Position numbers and translations under genes: made by a program. Shown piece after piece: positions 55,597-64,000 of a stretch of 64,000 bases of DNA (positions are counted from its first letter, which is position 1; every line of letters starts with the position of its first letter). The notes under the pieces were generated by a model. The model searched no databases and had not been told where the DNA came from. It saw only the letters and a program-made list of their open reading frames with translations. Source of the DNA: Clonostachys chloroleuca (Eukaryota; Ascomycota; Sordariomycetes; Hypocreales; Bionectriaceae). The stretch is taken from NCBI GenBank assembly GCA_037952775.1, contig JBANAY010000003.1, positions 2,542,001-2,606,000 of the forward strand, read 5' to 3'.

Positions 55597-58232
55597 ATGG
55601 CGACTGTCAACGGTGGTGTACCTGCTTCAAATGGAACGCAAAATGAAGTAAATGGGTCACGGAAGTTCAAGGCCTCCGAGTTGCCCCTGCCTTCGGCGAC
55701 TCGCAACGCAATTGATGATTTGGCCCATACCTTCAAGAGAGAAGGTGACTACGACACTATTCGACGGCAGGCATGGGAGGCTTTCCAAGCCAGCGTAAGT
55801 TGATAGCCCGATTTCTACTACGCAGGATAGCCATCTTTCCTTTGATACTAACTCATGTTTCTAGGACTACGAAAAGCAAATCACCAAGTCCATCCTCGAA
55901 GTCGCCGAGCAGGAAGTCGAGCGGAATCCTCAGCAGCTCCTCACCCTGGACCGACGAAAAGGTGCAGCACTGATCGATGGTGCATTGGAGCGAAAAGGCA
56001 TTTACCACACAGCCGAGGGCGTTCTTGGACAGTTGATCGACGTTGGAAAAATCGAGGAGAGCATTCGAGGGTCGCGTCGCGCCCAGATAGGTGACGAGGC
56101 TGCCGAGGACGAGCGAGTGCGTGGCGCCAAGACAGATGACGAGTACCTCGCCGACACGAATGCGAGAAAGGAAGAGAGGCAGAAAATTCGAGACGAGCTT
56201 CGACGAAAGGAGCTTGAGATCGAGGAGGAGAAGAGACGAATCGCAGCGGAAGAACGCAAGAAGATCGAAAAGGAACGCGAAGAGGCTGAAGTGCAACGCC
56301 AAAAAGAACGAGACGAGCGTCGACGCAAGCGTGAAATGGAGCGAGAGCAGAGAGAAAAGGAGCGAGATATTGAGCGAGAAACAAGACAGCGGGACCGCGA
56401 CCGAGACCGCGACCGCGATAGACGAGATGACCGCACACGAGGTAGAGATCGCCAGGGTGATGGAGACCGGGACCGCGAAAGAAGCAGCCGATTAAAAGAA
56501 AAGGAGGAAGTCTCGAAGGAATTCAAAGAGAAGCTTTCAAAGGAAGAAAATGAGCGGCTTGAGAAGGAAGCACTTGCAGATCTTCTCCGAGAGAGTAGCC
56601 GGGCAGCTCGCAAGCAACATGAGCTTGAGGTCGATGCCGCCCTGGCACCACCACCAAGGAGGACCGGTCCGGCTTCCGCAATCAATCCCATTCGGAGAGA
56701 CTCGCCTATGCATTCTTCTTCTCGTAAAGCCAGCGATAGTGGCTTGAAGGTTGAGGGAAAGGACCAGAAGTCATCTGGAGAAGCACGTACGGCCGAGTCG
56801 CGTACTCGAAGGTCCGGGCGTAGTGCGTCCCGGACTCGAGATCGTGATGGTGCCCGTGAGAAGCCCAGAGAGAGAAGCCGAGCACGAGAGAGACATGGAA
56901 GCCGCTCACGCTCACCCAGACGGGAGCGAAGCCGTTCTAGAGTCCGAGACAGGCGTGAACGGAGCCGTTCATTGGCTCGACGATACAGGTCTCGATCCCG
57001 GACAAGAAGAGACGAGAGGCCCGATGATCGAACAGAGCGAGCTTCATCCCGGAGCAAGGTTGAACGACCAGGTACCAGTGCTTCTCATACACGACCTGAC
57101 CGGCGCGAGAAGTCCCACTCGAGAACTAGAGATGCTCGGGAAACCAATCGTGACCGCAGTCGAGGACGAGACCGTGAACAACCCAGACGTGTTCGCTCTC
57201 GTTCGCGACCCAGAAGAGAGAGAACACGATCAAGAACGAGACGCGAGTCAAGTCAGCCTGGAGCTCAGGCTGATCATTATGATCCGCGAGACCGTGAGCG
57301 TGACCGGCACCGAGACCGTCCCGCTGATACGGATAGGCCAAGGGAAAGAAGCCGTGGTCGAGACAGAGACGAGGCCCGAGAACGAGATCGTGAACAGGAC
57401 CGAGGCCGGGATCGCGATCGAGACCGCGAGCGAGACCGTGACCGCGACCGGGACAGAGACCGGGACAGAGACAGAGATAGGGATCGTGAACGAGACCGAG
57501 ATCGTGACCGCGATAGAGAACGGGACAGAGACAGAGAACGGGACAGAGAACGGGATAGGGACAGAGACCGGGAAAGAGACAAGGAACGCGAGCGTGACAA
57601 GCGCGAACGCTCCTCATCACGCCCTGCCTCAGCAGCCCCCCGCCTGCGTACAGCCCGCGACAACCAAGACTTGGAGGAATGGAAACTCGAGGAAGTCAAG
57701 AAGCGCGAAAAAGAAGCTAAGGCCTACTTGGCTGCACAGAAGGACGCACGCGAGAAAGGAATTCCATTCCCGGGCATCATGGGCGACAAGGCCGGCCGCG
57801 ACGATCCCTCGGCCGGCGATCGACCTCGCGTCGACCCGGATAGATATGTCCCTGGTGGACGGTCGGACAGAGAGCGTCGTAGGAGCCGCACACGGAGCCG
57901 CAGCCGTAACCGTGATCGGGACCACCCCAGAGACCGGGATCGTGAGCGGGATCGGGATAGGGATCGAGATCGAGAACGTGATAGAGACCGCGACAGGGAG
58001 CGTGAGCGTGATCAACGAGCCGCGCGAGAGGGACAGGGATCGGGACAGGGAGAGAGAGCGAGATAGGGATCGGGACAGGGACAGGGACAGGGAACGAGAT
58101 CGCGACAGAGACAAAGAGCGCGATCGTCGGGCTCGTCGAGAGAGGAGCCTGTCTCCACGGCCGGAGAGGCGGCAGAGATCTCGCAGCCGGCGGCGAACAC
58201 CAAGCCGTCGCCGAAGCAGGAGCCGGCGCTAA
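55597..58232 (+). CDS. SHG1: COMPASS subunit SHG1-like protein with long RD/RS-rich tail (apparent frameshift near 58015)
   Basis: Exons 55597-55794 and 55865-onwards (70-bp intron). Residues 15-130 form the SHG1/BOD1 domain: LAHTFKREGDYDTIRRQAWE, then ITKSILEVAEQEVERNP, LLTLDRRKGAALIDGALERK and YHTAEGVLGQLID. Shg1 belongs to the Set1 H3K4 methyltransferase complex, where the yeast protein is only 142 residues. Here a charged coiled coil (about 150-260), an RS-rich part and a long RD/RE dipeptide tail follow. The frame as given stops at 58066 (799 residues) after the odd ending AAREGQGSGQGERAR. The neighbouring plus frame (start mod 3 equal to 0) continues the same RDRDRE pattern and an SRSRRRTPSRRRSRSRR end up to 58232, implying one extra base around 58011-58030 (854 residues if read through). 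Confidence 0.85.
57280..57600 (+). repeat. hexanucleotide-like repeat encoding Arg-Asp/Arg-Glu dipeptides
   Basis: Degenerate tandem CGNGAY/CGNGAR codon pairs (for example GACCGCGACCGGGACAGAGA) over about 320 nt. A second block lies at 57940-58130. The repeat gives long open frames in other phases and on the other strand, which are not separate genes. Confidence 0.85.
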
Positions 58233-58560
58233 TTGGATTGTCTGGAATACAATGAACATCATGAGTGGAATCAGGTCGTTTGGGTGCCTTGTTTTGAAGA
58301 GTGGCTCATCTATTAAACTATAGTACTAGGAAAACTAATCATGAAGGAATTACACCGAAATGGATTGACTTTATGTGAAAATGTTGAAAAATAATCAGAT
58401 GATTTCGTACAACTGTCTTGGATATCATGACGACAGCACCTCGGCTGCCAAATAATCAAATAATTCCGTGTAAAAAAAAAAAAGGAGTTCCAAGGCCCCA
58501 ATGTCTATAATTCTTAGAAGGTGTGTACACGCCAATCCAACGCCGTGCTGACCTATCCCA
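58233..58560. other. convergent intergenic region with A12 tract
   Basis: 328 bp between convergent genes, AT-rich, with a run of 12 A at 58472-58483. Compatible with 3' untranslated regions. No gene seen. Confidence 0.55.
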
Positions 58561-60126
58561 TTACTCAGAACCAAACAAGGAAGGAAACATGTCGGTGGCC
58601 TTCTTGACGGCCGAGGGACCCCTCCAGATTCCGACCGCCGTGATGATGCTGATGAAGCAGAGGACGCCGAAGAGGATGATCCACCTCCTGCGCTCGGGCG
58701 CCATGGCGGACTTTCCGAGGGAGGTCGAGGTGATGAGTTGGTAGCACTGCTGGAGCTGTTCCTTGCCCAGGGAGTACCAGCAGAGACCGAACAGGGCGAT
58801 GCTGTAGCCGAAGCCTTGGAGGAGAGTAACCTGGGTTTGCCAAATGATGACGGACACGATGACCAGGAGAATGCTCTTGAAGATGCCGGTGAGAGTCATA
58901 ACCAGACCAGAGGTTTTGCCAATCTGGGGGGATCAGTTAGTATCAAAGCCAAGAAGACTTGCATGGACTCGTGGAGCAAACTTACCAAGCAAACACTGGC
59001 AACGTTAAGCATGAAAGCAACAAGGGCGTTCAGAAGCAGCATAAGCAGGCCTGCGTCCCAGGCATGCTGGATTTGGAACTTGGGAATCTCACTGGCCAGA
59101 GCGACAATGAAGTTCATGATGGCGCAAACGGGAGCATAGTAGTAGAGAGAGACGAGTGGGTCCATCTTCAGGCCCTCGGAGCTCAGCATGATCTGGATGA
59201 GGACGAGTCTCATAGCCTCGAAAACGATTCCACCGCACTGGAACATGAAACCAACCCACGAGAAACCAACCTCTCCGTAGCTCGCCAATCCCACACCGAA
59301 AACGATGAGCAGGATGTTGAAGAGCTGGGTCATGGTGGGGTCGGCCATTCCCCAGAGCCACGAGAAGAAGAGAACGACCACGGGCGAGGCCGACTTGAGC
59401 ATCTGGATGAAGGAGACGGAGAGATATAGGTAGACCACATTGGAGCAGACGAGGGATCCCGAGTAGAGGAACCCGATGGGGATGATGGTTCGAACGAAGA
59501 ATCGGCCATTGATGGGGAGGCTCTTTGCGGCTGTCGAGCAACTTGGTAGTACGAGCGAGCAGTTGAGTAGCAGCGGTAGCGAAAGCCAGATGCCAGCAGG
59601 TCAGGATGATGGCTGTACGTTTAGGCGTTGTCAGTAAAAATGGTCAAAACCACCCAGGCAAACGTCGAGTTCATTTCCGAGTTTCCAGCGATTTACACCA
59701 AGAGGAGATAATAGATACGTACGATAAGCTGGAGACTAAAGTTAGCAAACATGTTCTGCTTTCAGAACCACACTGGAATTCGAGTGGATCACGGTGGCGC
59801 TTGTAAAATCCAGGGTCTACTTACGAAATCCGGCATTGTCAATCAGCCACTTGTTGAAGAGAATCGTGAAATTCGAGAAGAAAATCCAGCTCCTGCGCGT
59901 CCGAGGTTGGTCAGCATACTGATTCGAGATTCCATAGGTCTTGACTTTGACAGAATGCGGCTCACAGGATGTAAAAGGCAGGATGCAGCGACAGCGTGCT
60001 GCTCTGCGCTTCCTTGTGCTTCAAACTCTCCTCCTCAGCAATGAGCGACTCCGCACGAGCTCGCTGCGCCGTCTCGACCATGGGCAGGTCGGAGCTGTTT
60101 GATGACGCCCGCGAATGAGGCGACAT
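58561..60126 (-). CDS. TPT/DMT-family transporter, nucleotide-sugar or triose-phosphate type (apparent 1-bp frameshift)
   Basis: Exons 60126-59966, 59892-59825, 59728-59723 (6 nt), 59612-58986 and 58923-58561. The spliced start reads HPAFYILSWIFFSNFTIL, then NKWLIDNAGFPYPIILTCWH, as in fungal DUF250/TPT proteins. The remaining part has about eight membrane helices, including YLYLSVSFIQMLKSASPVVV, MDPLVSLYYYAPVCAIMNF and IGKTSGLVMTLTGIFKSILL, and ends MFPSLFGSE. In exon 4 the frame breaks at 59523-59526: LLARTTKLLDSRK continues as EPPHQW in frame, but SLPINGRFFVRTI in the next phase is the family sequence. One A too many in the coding CAAAG accounts for it; without it the product is 407 residues with all phases matching. 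Either an assembly error or a real inactivating mutation. Confidence 0.85.
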
Positions 60127-62336
60127 GTTGGCCAGTGGTGGAAGTGTTTGCAGGACCAGAACAGCAGCAAGTTTGCGAAATGACGGGTGGTGGTATCAAT
60201 TCGATTACTGGGCTTGTTGGTCCCCGGAAAACGTGTGTTGGTCGGTCGCTGGCTCGCTACTGGGTCTCTCCTCGGTCCAAATCACCAGAAGCAGGAATAG
60301 CTAGAGGCCTTGGCTGGCGGCGGGCAGGTAATGATAGAAACGAGAAGAAATAAACGAAGGAAGAAAGGAGTGAACAACGGTGAAGGAACTGAGTCAAGGT
60401 GTCAGAGTTCACTCCCCGTGAGATTGGTGATGAGGAGACGGTCGAGGGGAGAGGAAATTCAGATCGCAGCAAAAAAAAAAAGCCACCGTGAAAGGGGTAG
60501 CGGGAAACTTAAGAAGAGGAAGCAAGGGGTCTTAGCTTCCGCAAAGAGAGGCTGCAAATTGCTAAGGTAAGAATAGTAAGCAAGCCACCGGCAGAAATGC
60601 GATGGCCTTTTGGGTTGGTGGACTCTGGGCTGGCCTGGCCTGGGCTGGCCTGATAGAAGGTGTTAATCTGGATTGGAAGTGTACTTTGGGGCCCTTTCAC
60701 GAGGCCTCCCCCTCTGAAACCTAATTTCGAGCGGGTGTCAGAAGCGGGCTGAATGCGGTCCCTGGGCTAGAGGCCAGGTACAGGTACATGCGCCGCCCAC
60801 GGGCCCTGCACTATGCCCGAGTCGAGCCTTGCCCTGTCCAGTCCATCCACTGAGGTGACCAGCAGCCCCCACTGGCCACAAATGGCGCTGAGTCCCGTTG
60901 ATCCCCAGCCAGCGCCCAGCAGCCCAATCCCGCCCAGCGCTCCCATCTTCGGATACGATCGAGTGCTGCTGATTAGCTGTGCGGCCAGGCAATTGCCCCC
61001 TCATCCGCTCCATAATCGGGACCAGAGCCCATCCCATTCCTCGCCAAGGAGTCCGCCTTATGATTGCATCCCACCTTACCTCCCAATCTGCACGCTACCT
61101 GCATTGTAATATCACGTACAGGTACAAGTACGGGCTACCTTACAGGTGTTACTAGTTTGCCCAATAGTTCAGCAGCTGGATGGCACGCGATGCCGACAGT
61201 TCATTGGCACCGCGTGGAGCCTGCAGAGATATATATTTCCCCTAACTAACGTGTGCTAGCTGCGTCTCTCGCCCTCCTTTTTGCTCCATCTCCGTGCCTA
61301 TCAGGTCCGGCGCCATCTGCCAGAACCACGCATGTGAAGCGCGCTATCTAGACATCATTGGGAATCTAGCAGCATGCACCGCATGCAGCGACATGCCCGC
61401 CTCCTGTTTATGACGCGTCGTGTGTCATTCAGTGTCAGACGTAGTCTGTGCGATCATTTTCTCGTAACGGGAATGGAGCAGCGGCCTGTCTACACGAACC
61501 ACAGACAGGCAACCACAGGCGCAACTCAGCGAGTACGGGTTTGCCCCTTGGCGGTCTCCCACATTGGTTCCGTACTGGGATGGGTGGCCAATCGCGAGGC
61601 CCTGACCTTGTGTTGCTTGCTCTTGGCTCGCAAGTGGGCTATGTACCGGTACTATGCAGGAATGTATTACTGGGTAGTGTTCTGGGAGGATGCGATGATA
61701 CTATTTCAAGCGGTAACTTGTCAGATCACACCCAAAGTACCCTGACAGCGCGCCTTGTGGTCGAGGGTACGTCTGCTAGGTCTATTGTTGTTAGTAAAGG
61801 GCTGGCAGGGATTCATAATGTAAGGCAGCATGCTATTGGACAAAAGGCCCAGTCTCTATCCTCATCAGCGTTACACAACGATGGGTAGGTATATATTCAG
61901 CTATGGTCCTCAATTGAGGTAAGCGACAAAAGAGCGCCGTCTGGGATATTTGCGATATGAAGCCGCACCCACAATGGACCCTGATCAAAAGGGGCTAGAA
62001 ACTCGCGATCCCGATTCTGATGAAAGATCGCCGCCCTATCTACGCCGGACGCCCCGGAGGGACTCATCCTCCAATCATTTTGCCCGTGGAGTTGCTTTAT
62101 ACAATGTGGTCAACATTATCGACCCATCTATTTGATCGTACCCACTGAACACTGCACCATCCGAACTCCTGGGCCGGCTTATTACTGAGAGGAAAAAAAA
62201 ACAAGATCAAGACCCCAACACCGTCGCTATGTATGCCCAGAACTGAGTTGTTGCTGCCGCTATTGTAGCAAACAAAGAAATTGTACACGATAACAATACG
62301 AACCAAGCCAGATTTCTCAGTCCCCATTCTAATATT
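60127..62336. other. 2.2-kb gene-free stretch
   Basis: Several overlapping frames of 60-146 codons, none recognisable. An 11-A tract occurs near 60471-60481, and a duplicated CTGGGCTGGCCTG unit occurs at about 60627-60653. The first 300 bp probably hold the promoter of the transporter gene. Confidence 0.55.
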
Positions 62337-64000
62337 TCAGGATTCCTTCACTGGGTCCTGGGCTTCGGCCGGCAAAGGCACGGATGACGCCAAGGCTGGA
62401 ACTGGGTCTGGCTCCTCCTCGACCGCTACCCCTGAATCATCTGTTGGAGTTATTGCTCCACTATCATCATCTTCTGTGGATTTGGTTGACATCGTGTCTG
62501 AATCTGATGAGAGAATCATGCTTGAGTCAATGCAGTCGTAGAAAAGCATGAAAACCCCCGATGATAAGTTCGAGACCACTTCTTCATCCACCTTGGACAC
62601 ATTGTGATCGCTCAGTCTCCACCAATCCATCTGGCTCGCATCATGAACGGTGTCAGTGTCGATATTCGTGTTTGTAGGGCTATTGCTGTCCACATGGTCC
62701 TCCACATCCCCATCTGCTTGTTTCTCGTTGATGATTGGACTCGATGGCGGTGATATCCGAGGATATTTGCGATAGCAGATGTAATGCCCATTTTCATGTC
62801 TTCCAGCATGTGTTACTACTGCTCTCAACTCATAAATGGGCCCGGACAACTTGGAATGTTTGAGATCGCCAGCAACCATTGATGCTGTTGGACCAATTTG
62901 CCACTGTTCGTCGCCATGGCCGCCGTCCGAGTTTGCGCATTGTGAATCGTTGGATTCCTCGTCATTGTCAGCGCTGCCAAGACACCAAGGTCCAATATCC
63001 AGAGTAGTTGGAAATTTGACCGGAGCCGAGTTCTTAATCGTGTTGAAAGTTGAAGGGTCAAAGACGGAGCGATTGATGTGAATAGCTAGACTTTGCGGCG
63101 GGCGGGCAATGACAACTTGCTTGGTCTTGGTAGTTGTCACCTTTCCTCGCTGAGATATTTTGCATGTCTCTGTGAGGGTCTTTTCCTCAAAATCATCCTC
63201 TTCGAGGGCTTCGTCAATCGCCTGTAGCCGCCGTACAGGTTCTGTGAGCTGCGCCTCAGGTGTCCCCTTTTCTCGCAACGACTCTAGGAGTTTAGATAAT
63301 AGCCGTTGAGCCTTGAGTAAAGTGCACTTGGCACACTCGACGCCTTCAATCGATTCTATATCGCTGTAGGCATCTAAGCGCTCGTAGAGGTCATGCTCCC
63401 TTCGACCCAGCCCGAGACTCAGTGTGAGGCAGTTGAATGGGATCATAGATAGACCCTCAGAGTAGCCGCACTGAACACACGCAACTCGCTGAGCGAGGAG
63501 ACCTTCCAATGGGTTGCGCAAAGCTATCGAGTCTGATGATTTTGATGAGCTTGATAGGCTTTGATAGCCGCTGTCATCGCTATGTTCGCTTGAGGCCGCA
63601 TCATCCTTGTTGGGTGGGGTTTCCAGGCCTCGTTGCGGCTTTGAAGCTTGGAGCGCTTTCGCGGCGCCTTTATCAATGTCGTCCAAAATTTTGGAATAGT
63701 ATTCTTGGGCATCCTGCTGCGTCCATGTGCTCATGAATTTGAGCTTGTTTGGCGTCCAGAGTGTTCGTCCGTTGTTCGAAGCGCTGTTCAGGTCGGCCAG
63801 CAGTTCCTGAAGTGTCTGGGTCACAGCCCCGTTTGTATTTTTGGGGGCGGCCCCAGCATATTTCAGACAGTTTTCAAGGTAGTCTGGGAAGGTATTCAAA
63901 GCGGCTAAGCCTTGGAGGATACTATTCTGAAAGCAAGAATTATCCCGGTTACCAAGCCCAGGTGGCTTTTCCACCTCGCCTTTCAAGCCGAGCGCGTTGC
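62337..64000 (-). CDS. ubiquitin-specific protease, UBP1/USP30-like (5' end beyond window)
   Basis: The frame is open to the right edge of the window, so the N-terminus is missing; about 553 residues are visible. The Cys box GLGNRDNSCFQNSILQGL gives the catalytic Cys with the oxyanion Asn nearby; a QQDAQEYYSKIL stretch follows as in USPs. A CxxC pair (ACVQCGYSE, ECAKCTLLK) forms the zinc-binding finger. The His box is GRHENGHYICYRK, followed by the third catalytic residue region WWRLSDHNVSKV. All parts of an active USP are present. Insertions of low complexity, Ser/Asp-rich, separate the blocks, and the C-terminus is acidic. The closest yeast match in layout is Ubp1, but assignment within the family is uncertain. 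Confidence 0.88.
   Translation of the reverse strand, partial: NALGLKGEVEKPPGLGNRDNSCFQNSILQGLAALNTFPDYLENCLKYAGAAPKNTNGAVTQTLQELLADLNSASNNGRTLWTPNKLKFMSTWTQQDAQEYYSKILDDIDKGAAKALQASKPQRGLETPPNKDDAASSEHSDDSGYQSLSSSSKSSDSIALRNPLEGLLAQRVACVQCGYSEGLSMIPFNCLTLSLGLGRREHDLYERLDAYSDIESIEGVECAKCTLLKAQRLLSKLLESLREKGTPEAQLTEPVRRLQAIDEALEEDDFEEKTLTETCKISQRGKVTTTKTKQVVIARPPQSLAIHINRSVFDPSTFNTIKNSAPVKFPTTLDIGPWCLGSADNDEESNDSQCANSDGGHGDEQWQIGPTASMVAGDLKHSKLSGPIYELRAVVTHAGRHENGHYICYRKYPRISPPSSPIINEKQADGDVEDHVDSNSPTNTNIDTDTVHDASQMDWWRLSDHNVSKVDEEVVSNLSSGVFMLFYDCIDSSMILSSDSDTMSTKSTEDDDSGAITPTDDSGVAVEEEPDPVPALASSVPLPAEAQDPVKES

Noticed and set aside
56751..58232. 493-codon plus-strand frame overlapping SHG1, and a 351-codon minus frame at 56002-57057
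   Set aside because: Both arise from the degenerate Arg-Asp/Arg-Ser codon repeats, which are free of stops in several phases. Only the last part of the plus frame, after about 58020, is meaningful, as the probable continuation of SHG1.
1..64000. tRNA genes, CRISPR arrays, biosynthetic gene cluster
   Set aside because: I looked for GTTCGAATC-like B boxes with matching A boxes and found none convincing. No regularly spaced direct repeats with spacers, and no polyketide, peptide or terpene synthase gene is present.

Overview
The window is nuclear DNA of a filamentous ascomycete, probably a Sordariomycete (the class is my inference from the gene families). The evidence is eukaryotic protein-coding genes split by short GT..AG introns, mostly 50-110 bp, with CTAAC-like branch sites. 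The orthologues include ORC2, TIM22, UGO1, PRP45, SHG1 and a p24 cargo receptor. I found no operon, plasmid, viral, CRISPR or bacterial-type feature, no convincing tRNA and no transposase. Exon boundaries were assembled by hand from splice consensus and reading-frame phase.

Layout. 1-10.6 kb is gene-sparse: the 3' end of a probable beta-lactamase-type serine hydrolase, a small secreted protein, an F-box/ankyrin protein and a 181-bp inverted-repeat element. 10.6-16 kb holds a five-exon formate dehydrogenase, a LAT-type amino acid permease with a 29-G tract just before its start codon, and a FAM32A-like gene. 16.7-30 kb holds a Ser/Thr-rich membrane protein, a 3.9-kb empty stretch, dolichol kinase, a secreted Lys/Pro/Ala-repeat protein and an F-box protein. 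30-44 kb holds a membrane-anchored GH16 glucanase, TIM22, a Myb/SANT-like protein, a GEP4-like phosphatase divergent from ORC2, vacuolar carboxypeptidase Y, a four-helix membrane protein and a PL4 rhamnogalacturonan lyase. 44.6-64 kb is dense and housekeeping: PRP45/SNW1, p24 divergent from a PhoD-like phosphatase, RRP15, mitochondrial ferredoxin divergent from UGO1, SHG1 with a long Arg/Asp and Arg/Ser tail, a TPT/nucleotide-sugar-type transporter and the 3' part of a ubiquitin protease.

How the genes relate. There is no pathway cluster. Four genes serve mitochondria (TIM22, GEP4, ferredoxin, UGO1). Three serve the secretory or vacuolar route (dolichol kinase, p24, carboxypeptidase Y). Two are carbohydrate-active enzymes (GH16, PL4), the PL4 consistent with growth on plant material. 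I did not find a new multi-gene system. The observations most worth checking are two single-base frame disruptions 1.5 kb apart (SHG1 tail and the TPT transporter), exons of only 3 or 6 nt in three genes, the inverted-repeat element, the poly-G tract, and a PPxY motif on a membrane-anchored glucanase.
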